Shown: positions 9,088 through 20,003, counted from the stretch's first letter. The stretch: 64,000 nucleotides of DNA from Alphaproteobacteria bacterium Ga0077535 (GCA_001464425.1 LNEK01000030.1:62001-126000); one strand, 5' to 3'. The notes: generated from the letters alone by a model not told the origin. Numbers and translations are program-made.

Positions 9088-10227
9088 GTGCGCGATCAGC
9101 CGGCGCATGAACGCAGCGCCTTCTTCGATCTGGCTTAGCTCGATCCACTCGTCCGGCTGATGCGCCTGCTCAATTGAGCCCGGCCCGCAAATCACCGCCG
9201 GCAATCCTGCACGCTGAAACAGCCCCGCCTCTGCGGCATAGGCCACCGCGCGCGTCTCATTATCGCCCGTCAGCGCACGGGCGAGCACTTCAGCTTCGCT
9301 GTTCTGCGAGATCGCCAGCCCCGGCGTCAGCGAGCGCCGCGTCACCTTCACACCGCCCTCGGGCGCGCGCGCTTTGATCTCCGCATCGAGCTTCGCCGCG
9401 GCCTCGCGAAAGCGTGCTTCGATCGCATCCCCCTGCGCTTGCTCGGGCGAGCGCAAGTCCCAGACGAACTCGCACCGCCGCGCCAGAATGTTCGCAGCGG
9501 TACCGCCCTCGACACGTCCAATCGTCAGCGTCGGCCCCGGCGGCGAGAAATGCGCATGGCTCATGCCGCGCCCTTCCTCCGCCATCTTAGCGACCAGCCC
9601 CATCAGCTTAAGCGCTTCCATCACGGCGGAGACGCCCGCATCCGGCAAACTTGAATGCGCCTCGCGCCCCGTTACTTCGACCAAGAACGAGCGAACTCCC
9701 TTATGCGCGGAAACAACCTTCATCAAAGTCGGCTCACCGACGATCACAGCCGCCGGCTTTTCAGGCAGCGCCGCAAGCTCTGCGATCATCGACGGCGCGC
9801 CGAGGCAGCCGATCTCTTCATCATAGGAGAACGCCAAGATCACTGGCCGCTTCATCGCCGCGGCTTGCATCTGATCCACGTGCGCGAGCGCCAGTGCGAT
9901 GAAGCTCTTCATGTCGGACGTGCCGCGCCCGTAGAGCTTGCCGCCGCGCTCGCTCAGCACCCACGGATCACTCGACCACGGTTGGCCATCGACCGGCACG
10001 ACATCAGTGTGCCCCGACAGCACCACGCCGCCAGCCACGTTCGGGCCAATCACCGCATAGAGGTTGGCCTTGCTTCCATCGGCATTTGCCACCCGCCGCG
10101 AAGCCACGCCGCGCGCACGTAGAAATTCCTCCACCCACTCAATGAGCGCGAGGTTCGAATTTCTGGACGTCGTATCGAAAGCGATCAGACGCGCGAGAAT
10201 ATCGAGCGTCTGATCGATCTTAGACAT
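9079..10227 (-). CDS. argE: Acetylornithine deacetylase (M20 family)
   Basis: 382 residues. This zinc-dependent M20 deacetylase converts N-acetylornithine to ornithine in arginine synthesis. Metal and catalytic motifs in order: SGHTDVVPVD (His, Asp), GRGTSDMK (bridging Asp), SYDEEIGCLG (catalytic and ligand Glu pair), VGEPT, and a C-terminal EQAHQPDEW (last His ligand). A dimerisation lid domain with KGVRSFLVEVTGREAHSS lies between. It is the last gene of a GST-FKBP-argE minus-strand operon, 5 bases after the FKBP gene. A related M20 deacylase activity cannot be excluded. Confidence 0.88.
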   Translation of the reverse strand: MSKIDQTLDILARLIAFDTTSRNSNLALIEWVEEFLRARGVASRRVANADGSKANLYAVIGPNVAGGVVLSGHTDVVPVDGQPWSSDPWVLSERGGKLYGRGTSDMKSFIALALAHVDQMQAAAMKRPVILAFSYDEEIGCLGAPSMIAELAALPEKPAAVIVGEPTLMKVVSAHKGVRSFLVEVTGREAHSSLPDAGVSAVMEALKLMGLVAKMAEEGRGMSHAHFSPPGPTLTIGRVEGGTAANILARRCEFVWDLRSPEQAQGDAIEARFREAAAKLDAEIKARAPEGGVKVTRRSLTPGLAISQNSEAEVLARALTGDNETRAVAYAAEAGLFQRAGLPAVICGPGSIEQAHQPDEWIELSQIEEGAAFMRRLIAHLN

Positions 10228-10232
10228 CCGCC

Positions 10233-10769
10233 TCAGCCCGGATCACCAACCGGCTCACCGCCCGGCTCTTGGAACGCCAGCAGCACAATGCGGAAACGAA
10301 GTGCTGCATTCGGCGGGATCGGGCCGCGGCCCGACGGGCCATAGCCCAGCGAACCCGGGAACGTCGCAATCACTTCATCGCCGGGACGCATGTGCGTGAT
10401 CGCTTCAGAGAAGCCGGGCACTACCGCCTGCAGCGGAAAATCCACCGGCTCACCGCGCGCGAAAGAAGAATCGAACACTTCGCCGCCGTCCACGAAGCTG
10501 CCTTCGTAGTGCACGAGCACAGTGGAGGCCATCGACGGCTGCGCCAATGTTTGATTTGCGCCGCGGCGTGTGAACTTCAATTCGAGGCCCGACGGCAAGG
10601 TTTGCGGCTGTTCGTCCACTTCGCTTCCAATCTCATTCAGTGCGTTGGTGATCGCATCGGCGCGCTCCGTATCGGCGCGTTCGATCTCGCGCTCCACGCC
10701 GCTTTTTTCATTGGTGTTGCAAGCGCCCAGCGAGAGCACGGCGACCGCAGCCAGGATCAATCTCTTCAT
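10233..10769 (-). CDS. FKBP-type peptidyl-prolyl isomerase, lipoprotein
   Basis: 178 residues. The signal peptide ends in a lipobox (LSLGAC, Cys17), a charged helical linker (about 22-55) follows, then an FKBP domain (about 75-170). FKBP features visible are VLVHYEGSFVDG, VFDSSFARGEPVDF, VVPGFSEA, FPGSLGYG and IPPNAALRFRIVLL. This is the short FkpA/Mip-like arrangement and should be a periplasmic folding catalyst tethered to a membrane. The start overlaps the GST stop by 4 bases (ATGA), implying translational coupling. Confidence 0.92.
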   Translation of the reverse strand: MKRLILAAVAVLSLGACNTNEKSGVEREIERADTERADAITNALNEIGSEVDEQPQTLPSGLELKFTRRGANQTLAQPSMASTVLVHYEGSFVDGGEVFDSSFARGEPVDFPLQAVVPGFSEAITHMRPGDEVIATFPGSLGYGPSGRGPIPPNAALRFRIVLLAFQEPGGEPVGDPG

Positions 10770-11437
10770 CGGTAAAGCGCTTCCGTTTGTTCAATGGTCC
10801 AAGGTTCAGCTTCCGCCGCGCGTTCCCACTCCTGGAACGCCGCGTCGGCAAAAATGGTGGCGCAGTACGCCTGCGCAAACTCGGGAGCCTCGACCGCATA
10901 TGTCCGCAGCCGTGTGGCGATTGGCGCGAACATGGCGTCGGCGATCGAGCGCTGACCGAACAGAAAGTCGCCCTCGTCGCCGAAGCGCGCGCGCAGGCCG
11001 CCCCAGAGTTCAAACAGGCGCGTCATATCCGTATGCGTATCCGCTGGCCATTGCGGCGCGCGTTCGAGCCTGCGCCGGATGTTGCACGACATATCGCGCC
11101 GGATCGCCGCAAAGCCCGCGTGCATCTCAGCCGATGCCGCGCGCGCTTCTGCTCGCACGATCGGATCAGCCGGCCACAGCGACGGCGTCTGCTCGGCCGC
11201 CCATTCGCAAATCGCGATGCTTTCGTGGATCACCGCATCGCCGACGTGCAGCGCCGGCACCCGCCCGCTTGGCGATACCGCGCGCACTTCCTTGATCTCG
11301 GAGCGGCCATAGCCTTCTCCGCCGAGCGGGATGATGTGTTCTTGAAAGCCGATGCCGCCCCATTTCAGCGCCAACCAAGGACGCATCGACCAGGACGAAT
11401 AATTCTTGTTGCCGATATGGAGGACGGGCGCGGCCAT
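10766..11437 (-). CDS. Glutathione S-transferase family protein
   Basis: 223 residues. The N-terminal thioredoxin-like half has the glutathione site: NYSSWSMRP (catalytic Ser/Tyr region), GRVPAL (cis-Pro) and HESIAICEW (ES motif). The C-terminal half is the all-helical GST domain. The NKNYSSWSMRPW start resembles a bacterial GST clade related to YfcF. It opens the minus-strand operon with the FKBP gene and argE. The substrate is unknown. Confidence 0.9.
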   Translation of the reverse strand: MAAPVLHIGNKNYSSWSMRPWLALKWGGIGFQEHIIPLGGEGYGRSEIKEVRAVSPSGRVPALHVGDAVIHESIAICEWAAEQTPSLWPADPIVRAEARAASAEMHAGFAAIRRDMSCNIRRRLERAPQWPADTHTDMTRLFELWGGLRARFGDEGDFLFGQRSIADAMFAPIATRLRTYAVEAPEFAQAYCATIFADAAFQEWERAAEAEPWTIEQTEALYR

Positions 11438-11542
11438 GGCGGGCTTGTTTCAGAGCCGAGCCGGGAGATCAAGTGACGGCGCCGGTAGCTTCCCCGGACC
11501 GGCTTCGCGGGCTAGGCTACCCGGAGCTTTTCTGGGGCCCCC

Positions 11543-12748
11543 ATGCGCATTCTGGCGGCGATCGCGACAGTGGCGGCCTGCGTAACGGTGAGCTTTGCCG
11601 CAGCGCCCCAGGCGCCGGCGCGCTTTGATCCACGCGCCTATTTCCACCAGGTAGAGCCGCCAAAACCCACCGCGGGCGTTACCCCGGTCGGCAATGATTC
11701 CTGCGCCTTCGCGCGCAACAACGATTGCGACGAGCCAGCGATCGGCTCCGGCCTGTGCCCCGCCAACTCCGACAATACCGACTGCCAGCGCCTCCGCCGC
11801 GATATCGAGGACGATTCCTGCCAGTGGGCGAATGACGGCGAATGCGACGAGCTGCGCCTCGGCACCGGCGCCTGCATCCAAGCCACGGACGCTACCGATT
11901 GCGCCGCCATGAGCTGGTTGCGCAATCTAACCGACACCTGCGCCACCTCGTTCAATGACATCTGCGAAGAGCCAGGTATTGGCAACGGCGCCTGCGCCGC
12001 ACGAACGGATCGCTCCGATTGCCACACGCGCGAGCGTCCAATGGGCATTATCGATCATTTCTACGGCCGCGATGATCGTGTCCGTGTCGATGCAGGCGAA
12101 GCTCCCTGGCGCTTCATGGGCCGCTTCGTCAGCGCCGCCGGCCAGCGCTGCACCGCGACGCTCATCGCCAGCAACGTCATCGCCACAGCCGCGCATTGCA
12201 TCGTTAGCGACAATGGCGTTCACGCCGCCGGCGTCTTCACACCATCAGGCAACGGCCAGAGCGCCCGCGCCACCGCCTATTTAATTAGCCCTGCTTTCAA
12301 CTTCTATCGCTTCGCCACGACCAGCGAGCTCGACGGCCACGATTGGGCGCTCCTGCGGCTCGATCGCCCGCTCGGCGATACGCTTGGCCACGCCGAAGTG
12401 CGTCGCTTCACGACACGAGAGCGCTCAGCGCCGCGCGGCGTGAACTTGCTCCAGGCCGGCTATTCCTGGGACACGGGCGGCGACTTGCTCTCGGCCCACA
12501 TCGATTGCCATCCAATTCAGATCTACGATGACGCCACCTTCGCACATGCCTGCGACACCACTTTGGGCGATTCAGGCTCGGCTTTCCTGATCCGAGACGG
12601 CCGGCGCTTTCAACTTGTCGGGGTCGACTCGAAATACCGCCCATCGCCAGGCGCGACGCCGAAATCGATCGGCGTCAGCGCCGCCGCATTTGACCGCTCC
12701 GTCGCGGATTTCGCCGCCGGCCGGACCGGGCTCCCCGCCACGCGCTAG
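11543..12748 (+). CDS. Secreted trypsin-like serine protease with three Cys-rich repeats
   Basis: 401 residues with an N-terminal signal peptide (about 1-21). Three repeats follow at residues 54-81, 93-120 and 133-160, each with exactly the spacing C-x7-C-x9-C-x8-C and an Asp/Asn-rich filling (DDSC...DGECDE...GTGAC...ATDC). The C-terminal S1 protease domain has an intact triad: H218 (TAAHC), D267 (HDWALLRL) and S344 (GDSGSAF). The repeats look like small disulfide-bonded, possibly Ca-binding modules; their role is unknown. The gene is divergent from the GST operon and followed 21 bases later by an acyltransferase gene. Confidence 0.88.
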   Translation: MRILAAIATVAACVTVSFAAAPQAPARFDPRAYFHQVEPPKPTAGVTPVGNDSCAFARNNDCDEPAIGSGLCPANSDNTDCQRLRRDIEDDSCQWANDGECDELRLGTGACIQATDATDCAAMSWLRNLTDTCATSFNDICEEPGIGNGACAARTDRSDCHTRERPMGIIDHFYGRDDRVRVDAGEAPWRFMGRFVSAAGQRCTATLIASNVIATAAHCIVSDNGVHAAGVFTPSGNGQSARATAYLISPAFNFYRFATTSELDGHDWALLRLDRPLGDTLGHAEVRRFTTRERSAPRGVNLLQAGYSWDTGGDLLSAHIDCHPIQIYDDATFAHACDTTLGDSGSAFLIRDGRRFQLVGVDSKYRPSPGATPKSIGVSAAAFDRSVADFAAGRTGLPATR

Positions 12749-12769
12749 GCCCAGTCCTTGCTTCGCCAG

Positions 12770-13852
12770 ATGAGCGAGTTGAGCAAGGCGGATTTCGTGC
12801 GTTTCGAAACGATACATCCCAAGGAATTGGGCCAAGCTGACATTGAAAAATGGCGCAGCCATCAGCGCGCCGGAACGTTCAGCCCCTATCTCACGCCGGA
12901 CTGGGCCCAACTCATCGGCGCCGCACGCGCCGACGCACGCGTTGTCATCGTTAATGACGGTGAAGGCTATTTCGGCGCGCAGCGGCTCTCACGCTTCAGC
13001 GCCATGGGCCTCGGCGCACCGATCAGCGACTATCAAGGCCTCGTGGGCCGCGAACGCCTCGAGATCGCGCCAGCACGACTTTGCCGCGCCCTCAATGTCG
13101 GCCGCATCGACCTTACGCACGTTCCCACCGGTGCAACGCCGTTCAAAGCAGCGGGCGCGGAAGGCTCATGGATCGCTGAAACGCAAAGCAGCAGCGAACT
13201 CTATGAGGCAGCGCTGCGCACGCGGCGCGCAGAATTCGTACGCCAGACCGACAAAAAAGCCCGCAAGCTTGAGCGCGAGCGCGGTCAGGTCGAGTTCCGT
13301 GCGCAAAGCTCTGAGCGCGCTGACTTTCAGACGCTGGTCAGCTGGAAGAACACGCAGCTCCAGCGCACCGGCCAGCCCGAAATCTGGGCGGCGCCATGGG
13401 TGCGTCAAACGCTTGATCGCTGCTTCGCTGCCCGCGAACCTAGCTTCGGCGGCGCCTTGTTCACGCTGAGCGTGGACGGCGCCATGGCCGCCGGCGCGTT
13501 TTGCTTGCGCAGCGGCAGCGTCCTTCACTTCTGGATCGTCGCGCACGACAGCGCCTTTGACGCCTATTCTCCCGGCGTCCAGTTGGCGCGGCGCATCATT
13601 GGCTGGGCCGCCGACCATGGAGTCACCGAGGTCGACTTTGGCCCGGGCGACTACCAATACAAACGCCAACTCTCGACCACGCAGCGCATGCTGGAATGGG
13701 GCGTTGTCGCTGGCGCATCCTTTTCTGGTGCCGTGCGCCGGGGCGCACATGGATTGCGTTCCCAGATCGAGAAGGCGCCGCAACCCAAGCTCGCCGCCCT
13801 ACCCGGCAAAGCGATGCGTCGGCTCGACCTGATGCGCGCGCTTGGCGCCTGA
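12770..13852 (+). CDS. GNAT/FemAB-like (CelD/BcsL-type) acyltransferase
   Basis: 360 residues from ATG 12770; an in-frame TTG 12 bases upstream is less likely. The central and C-terminal part matches the GNAT_6 (CelD/BcsL) fold: a basic helix FVRQTDKKARKLER, then FGGALFTLSVDGAMAAGAFCLRSGSVLHFWIVAHDS kept in the order typical of the family, and EVDFGPGDYQYKRQL near the end. CelD-like proteins are often linked to exopolysaccharide or lipid acylation. No such cluster is adjacent here, so the substrate is unknown. Confidence 0.75.
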   Translation: MSELSKADFVRFETIHPKELGQADIEKWRSHQRAGTFSPYLTPDWAQLIGAARADARVVIVNDGEGYFGAQRLSRFSAMGLGAPISDYQGLVGRERLEIAPARLCRALNVGRIDLTHVPTGATPFKAAGAEGSWIAETQSSSELYEAALRTRRAEFVRQTDKKARKLERERGQVEFRAQSSERADFQTLVSWKNTQLQRTGQPEIWAAPWVRQTLDRCFAAREPSFGGALFTLSVDGAMAAGAFCLRSGSVLHFWIVAHDSAFDAYSPGVQLARRIIGWAADHGVTEVDFGPGDYQYKRQLSTTQRMLEWGVVAGASFSGAVRRGAHGLRSQIEKAPQPKLAALPGKAMRRLDLMRALGA

Positions 13853-13895
13853 TCATTGAACCAGCGCGCGACGCCCGATAGGGTCCGCCACGTCA

Positions 13896-15119
13896 ATGTC
13901 AGATCGCCGCCCATCCCAGCCCGTCACGATTGAGGACGTCCGCGCCGCAGCGCTCCGCTTGGAGGGCCGCATCGACCGAACGCCGATGCACCATTCGCGC
14001 ACGCTCTCGAAAGCGACGGGTATCGACGTCTGGGTGAAATACGAAAACCAGCAGCTGACCGGCGCCTTCAAAGAGCGCGGCGCTCTGAACCGCCTGCTCC
14101 AACTCAACGAAAGCGAACGCACGCGCGGCGTGATCGCAGCATCGGCCGGCAATCACGCGCAAGCATTGGCGCATCATGCTCAGGTGCTGGGCGTGCCGGC
14201 CACTATCGTCATGCCGCGCGCGACACCGCATGTGAAAGTCGAACAGACCCGGTCACGCGGCGCCACGATTGTGCTGGAGGGTGACACGTTTGACGATGCG
14301 TACGCACACGCCATCAAGCTGCGCGACGAGCAGAACCTCGTATTCGTACATCCGTTCGACGATGCAGCGGTGATCGCAGGCCAAGGCACTGCAGCACTTG
14401 AGATGCTCGAATCTGCGCCTGACCTCGATATTCTCGTGATCCCGATCGGTGGCGGCGGCTTGATCTCCGGCATGGCGATCGCCGCAAAGGCGGTAAAGCC
14501 CGAGATACGCATCATCGGCGTTGAATCGTCCATGTATCCCTCGTTCGAGAGCCGCACGCGCAACGAAAAATGCACTACTGGCGGCCAGACAATCGCCGAA
14601 GGCATCGCCGTGAAAGCAGTTGGCGAATTGCCGTTCGCGCTGGCGGCATCCTTGATCGACGAAATCATCCTGATCGACGAGCCGGGCTTCGAACAAGCGA
14701 TCGCGCTTTATGTCACCGCTGAAAAAACCGTCGCGGAGGGCGCTGGCGCGGCCACCCTGGCCGCGCTCCTGGTCGCGCCGGAGAAGTTCGCCGGCAAGAA
14801 GGTCGGCATCGTTCTTTCTGGCGGCAATATCGACACGCGCGTCCTGGCTTCAGTGCTTGAGCGCTCGCTCGTTCGCGAGGGCCGCATCGCCATTCTGCGC
14901 TTCATCGGAGACGACCGCCCCGGCATCCTCGCCACCGTCACGCGGATCATCGGCGACAAGGGCGGAAATATCCTCGAGGTCGAGCATCACCGCATGACGC
15001 TTCAGGCGCCCATCAAGGGCGTCGAGTTCGACATCAAGATCGAAACCCGCGACGCCCAGCACACCGCCGAGATCATCGCCGCGCTTCAAGATGCTGGGTA
15101 CGAGGCGCGCTGCCTCTAG
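13896..15119 (+). CDS. ilvA: Threonine ammonia-lyase with C-terminal ACT domain
   Basis: 407 residues. The PLP enzyme converts threonine to 2-oxobutanoate and ammonia, feeding isoleucine synthesis or degradation. PLP lysine K59 lies in TGAFKERGAL, the asparagine loop in SAGNHAQ, and the phosphate-binding glycine loop in IPIGGGGLISG. The last 75 residues form an ACT domain (RPGILATVTRIIGDKGGN) for allosteric control. The single ACT domain and length match the TdcB/short IlvA class used by alphaproteobacteria. Its stop is 3 bases from that of the convergent ABC gene. Confidence 0.92.
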   Translation: MSDRRPSQPVTIEDVRAAALRLEGRIDRTPMHHSRTLSKATGIDVWVKYENQQLTGAFKERGALNRLLQLNESERTRGVIAASAGNHAQALAHHAQVLGVPATIVMPRATPHVKVEQTRSRGATIVLEGDTFDDAYAHAIKLRDEQNLVFVHPFDDAAVIAGQGTAALEMLESAPDLDILVIPIGGGGLISGMAIAAKAVKPEIRIIGVESSMYPSFESRTRNEKCTTGGQTIAEGIAVKAVGELPFALAASLIDEIILIDEPGFEQAIALYVTAEKTVAEGAGAATLAALLVAPEKFAGKKVGIVLSGGNIDTRVLASVLERSLVREGRIAILRFIGDDRPGILATVTRIIGDKGGNILEVEHHRMTLQAPIKGVEFDIKIETRDAQHTAEIIAALQDAGYEARCL

Positions 15120-15122
15120 GCG

Positions 15123-16943
<1,821 letters not shown>

Positions 16944-17034
16944 GGGCGCGGAGACTAGCCGCGACGATTCAGATGTCCAATCCCGGTAGCGGTCTGGTTC
17001 CGCCTATGGGACAAAAGCCGCGACGGAGCGACCC

Positions 17035-18159
17035 ATGGCCCAGATGAATTACCTCACCCAGTGCACCTTCGATTTCGGCGCCCTGGCGCAATTGCCCAAA
17101 GTGCTGAAGGCGCATAGCGTCACGAAGCCCTTCGTGGTCACCGACCCTGGCCTCAAGGCCAACGGCCTCCTCGACACCCTGCTCGCCGCCCTGGCCGAGC
17201 CGCCGGCTGGCGTATTCACCGATACGCCCGCTAACCCGACCGAGAGCGCCTCCGAACAGGCCGCCGCTGCGTATCGCGCCTCGGGCGCTGACGGGATCAT
17301 CGCCTTTGGCGGCGGTTCCTCGATGGACCTGGCCAAGGCCATGGGCCTCATGGTCACGCACGAGGGCCCGTTCGAGCGCCTCGGCGGCTCGCAGCGCGGC
17401 ATGCGCCACATCACCAAAATCCCGCCGCTGATCGCGGTGCCGACCACCGCCGGCACCGGCAGCGAAGTTTCGCCGGGCGCCGTTGTCATTCTCAATAACG
17501 GCCGCAAAGAAACGTTCGTCTCGGCTTTCCTCGTCCCGGTCGCCGCCGTTTGCGATCCTGAGCTCACGATGGGTCTGCCTCCTTTTCTCACTGCCGCCAC
17601 AGGCATGGACGCGATGACCCACTGCATCGAAGCGGTGCTGACCCCGGTCGTGCACCCGCCGGCCGAAGCGATCGGCCTCGATGGCGCCGAGCGCATCAAC
17701 ACCTGGATCGAACGCGCCGTGAAAGACGGCTCGGACCGTGATGCGCGCTGGCACATGATGATGGGCTCTTTCCAAGGCGCGCTTGCGTTCGCCAAAGGCC
17801 TCGGCGCCGTGCACGGGCTTTCGCACGCGCTTGGCCGCATCCATGAATTGAAGCTGCATCACGGCACGCTCAACGCTGTGATCCTCCCGCACTCGCTGGC
17901 GATGATCGGTGATGCGCAACCTGAGAAATTCGCCCGCCTGCGCCGCGCGCTCGGCCTCGGCCCCAATGGCGATCTGGCGCAGGCAATCCGCGATCTCAAC
18001 GCCCGCATCGGCCTGCCCGCCTCGCTGAGCGCCATGGGCGTCACCGAAGCGCATTGGCCGTCGACGCGCGATTATGCCGTGAGCGACCTCGCCACCTTAA
18101 GCAACGCCATCCCGTTCGACGGCGAAAAATACGACGAACTGTTCAAGCGCGCGCTCTAA
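17035..18159 (+). CDS. Iron-containing alcohol dehydrogenase
   Basis: 374 residues, group III alcohol dehydrogenase. The NAD-binding loop is FGGGSSMDLAKAMG, followed by PTTAGTGSEVSPGAV. Metal ligands fit the family: Asp in CDPEL, His in MDAMTHCIEA, His in GLSHALG and the later His in LHHGTLNAV. The first ATG has a GGAG site 8 bases upstream (near 17022). It is a single-gene unit ending in the terminator at 18171-18202. The substrate is unknown; family members act on butanol, 1,3-propanediol, 4-hydroxybutyrate and similar alcohols. Confidence 0.93.
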   Translation: MAQMNYLTQCTFDFGALAQLPKVLKAHSVTKPFVVTDPGLKANGLLDTLLAALAEPPAGVFTDTPANPTESASEQAAAAYRASGADGIIAFGGGSSMDLAKAMGLMVTHEGPFERLGGSQRGMRHITKIPPLIAVPTTAGTGSEVSPGAVVILNNGRKETFVSAFLVPVAAVCDPELTMGLPPFLTAATGMDAMTHCIEAVLTPVVHPPAEAIGLDGAERINTWIERAVKDGSDRDARWHMMMGSFQGALAFAKGLGAVHGLSHALGRIHELKLHHGTLNAVILPHSLAMIGDAQPEKFARLRRALGLGPNGDLAQAIRDLNARIGLPASLSAMGVTEAHWPSTRDYAVSDLATLSNAIPFDGEKYDELFKRAL

Positions 18160-18170
18160 CGTCGAAAGAC

Positions 18171-18202
18171 AAAAAGCCCTGGTGCAAACCGGGGCTTTTT
18201 TG
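18171..18202 (+). terminator. Intrinsic terminator after alcohol dehydrogenase
   Basis: A 13-base-pair stem (AAAAAGCCCTGGT with its complement, one T-G pair) closes on a GCAA tetraloop and ends in six T residues, 12 bases after the alcohol dehydrogenase stop. Confidence 0.88.
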
Positions 18203-18319
18203 CAGGACGAAACCGACAAGCACGCCAATCTCGCCGCTTACGTCGAACGCTGCACCGCGCGCGCCGCGTGCCAACGTGCGCTTGCGGCACAATTGGGAGA
18301 TTTCAAAGCGGCGGCCTAA
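18194..18319 (+). pseudogene. 3' remnant of a glutathione S-transferase gene
   Basis: From about 18194 a reading frame without a start codon gives a peptide with HANLAAYVERCTARAACQ followed by RALAAQLGDF and three Ala, then TAA at 18317-18319. This resembles the common GST C-terminus (AYV.R..ARPAFQRALAAQ.ADF). No GST body precedes it: the alcohol dehydrogenase gene ends at 18159 in another frame and its terminator overlaps the remnant's left end. I read it as a relic left by a deletion. The match is from memory of GST termini and needs a database search. Confidence 0.55.
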
Positions 18320-18329
18320 GGCTTCCGTG

Positions 18330-18363
18330 AAAAGCCGGCGTCAGAGTGCGACGCCGGCCTTTT
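18330..18363 (-). terminator. Intrinsic terminator overlapping the sulfotransferase stop
   Basis: On the minus strand a GCCGGCGTC/GACGCCGGC stem (9 bp, extended by A/T pairs with one bulge) is followed by TTTT. It overlaps the last codons of the gene at 18341-19684 and ends transcription toward the alcohol dehydrogenase gene. Confidence 0.7.
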
Positions 18364-19684
18364 CCAACACGCGCCGCGCCGGATCGAGCAGCGCGCCATA
18401 TTTTTCCCAGCGCCCCACCGCCGTATTGTACATCGGCGCCCGCACCTGCGCCGCACTGGGGGTGCCGACGCCAGCGGCGTTGCGGTGAAACGCCAGCACA
18501 CCGTCATTCCAGACGAGACCACAGAATGCGGTAAGCTTGCGGCTCATCTCTTCCTGCGCCGCCACCAATTCCTCGTACTGAACGACCATGAAGCGCTCAG
18601 CCGGCAGCACGCTCTGCCAATGCCGCACCACGCGATCAAACTGAACGTACTTATGCGCCGCTGTCTCCAGATCGTAGACGTAATCGTAGTAGCGATCGTC
18701 CAGCGGGAAGAGCTGCTTGTAATTCGAGAGCACGCTATCGAGCGGATGCCGGCGCACGACGATGACGCGCGCATTCGGCAGCGCGCGCAGGATAGACGCG
18801 GCGAGCAGATAATTGCTTGGCGCCTTATCGATAAAGCGCGTCGTCGACCCCGAGAGCGGGCGCGTGCTTTCGATATAGAGCTTACCCAAGCGCGCGTAAT
18901 CTACAGCGTCAGCGCGCGCAAACGTATCGGGGTCAAGCGTCGGCCGCGTCGCGGAGCCAGAGAGCTTCTTGTTCAGCAACGCAAAATTGCCGATCTCCCC
19001 AAGCGACTTCACATCCGCATGGCTGGATAGAATGCGATCCACCAAGGTTGTGCCCGAACGCGGCAGGCCCGACACAAAGATCGGCTCTTCGTTTGAAAAG
19101 CCGCCACCCGGCGCATACGCGACTTTCATCGCCCCTTGCGCGAGCTCTTCTTCCAAGGCGCGATTATAAGGGCTCACCGCTTTGCGCTTTTGCTTGCCGC
19201 GCGTCAGCCACGCGATCGACGCTTTAACGTCGCCGAGATCTTCGTACGTCTTCGCCAACGCATGCCCGAGATGCGCCGTGCGCCAGCCATCTTCATCCGG
19301 CCCAGCGAATTGCGCTTCCATCAGCGCGATCTGATTGCGCTCCGGCGTCTGCTTCTGCAGCCGCACCAAAGCCTCGCGCGCCTTAAAATAGTCCGGCGCG
19401 GCGCCAACCGCCTGCTCATAAGCTTTGATCGCCTGCTCAAACTTGCCGGAATATTCCTGCGCCAAGCCAAGCTCGAAGAGGATCGCCGCCTGACCGGGCT
19501 GCAGCACATTGGTGCGCGCAAACGCTTGCGCCGCGGCCGCGTAGTCACCGAGCAATCTGTACGCCACGCCAGCGCCGAACAGCGCGCGCGGATCGTTCGG
19601 GCTTTCCGCTTTGGCGCGATCCGCCAGCGCGCGCATAGCGCCAAAGCGCTGAACGATTTGCGCGAGCTCGTTTTCGTTGATCAT
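18341..19684 (-). CDS. TPR-repeat sulfotransferase
   Basis: 447 residues. The N-terminal third is helical TPR-like repeats (about 20-125; motif ALFGAGVAYRLLGDYAAAAQ). The C-terminal domain is a PAPS-dependent sulfotransferase: the 5'-phosphosulfate loop PIFVSGLPRSGTTLVDRIL near residue 200 and the 3'-phosphate motif VVRRHPLDSVLSNYKQLF near 305. No signal peptide, so it is cytosolic. The acceptor is unknown; related TPR-sulfotransferases are common in Caulobacterales and sphingomonads. It is preceded 10 bases upstream by a small zinc-ribbon-like gene on the same strand. Confidence 0.9.
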   Translation of the reverse strand: MINENELAQIVQRFGAMRALADRAKAESPNDPRALFGAGVAYRLLGDYAAAAQAFARTNVLQPGQAAILFELGLAQEYSGKFEQAIKAYEQAVGAAPDYFKAREALVRLQKQTPERNQIALMEAQFAGPDEDGWRTAHLGHALAKTYEDLGDVKASIAWLTRGKQKRKAVSPYNRALEEELAQGAMKVAYAPGGGFSNEEPIFVSGLPRSGTTLVDRILSSHADVKSLGEIGNFALLNKKLSGSATRPTLDPDTFARADAVDYARLGKLYIESTRPLSGSTTRFIDKAPSNYLLAASILRALPNARVIVVRRHPLDSVLSNYKQLFPLDDRYYDYVYDLETAAHKYVQFDRVVRHWQSVLPAERFMVVQYEELVAAQEEMSRKLTAFCGLVWNDGVLAFHRNAAGVGTPSAAQVRAPMYNTAVGRWEKYGALLDPARRVLEKAGVAL

Positions 19685-19694
19685 CGAAGCTGTT

Positions 19695-19913
19695 TCAGAA
19701 GCCGGTCTTCTTCCGCTTTTCGATCGAGGAGATGTGCATGTCCGCTGCCTCGTACGTGGCCACGGCCTGGCAGCTGCGGCACGCCAGTGTTTGCGGCGCC
19801 TTGATCTCTACCGGCTTGCCTTCGAACACCGGCTCATCGACCACGCGGAAGTGCTTGCTGCAGGATTTGCACTGCACGAACAGATACGACTTTCCGGGGA
19901 CAGGTCTGGTCAT
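19695..19913 (-). CDS. Small zinc-ribbon-like protein
   Basis: 72 residues. Two CxxC pairs (CKSC near residue 15 and CRSC near 45) separated by about 27 residues suggest a zinc ribbon. The C-terminus is basic (KRKKTGF). There is no signal peptide or membrane segment. It precedes the TPR-sulfotransferase gene by 10 bases and is probably cotranscribed with it. I do not recognise a named family. Confidence 0.75.
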   Translation of the reverse strand: MTRPVPGKSYLFVQCKSCSKHFRVVDEPVFEGKPVEIKAPQTLACRSCQAVATYEAADMHISSIEKRKKTGF

Positions 19914-20003
19914 GATGGGCTCCGTTTGAGCCGACTTTAGCCGAGCCTAGCCGCCAGCGCATCCGCTGCGTGCCGTTGGCGAGCCCCGTTCGCGCCACAA
20001 ACG

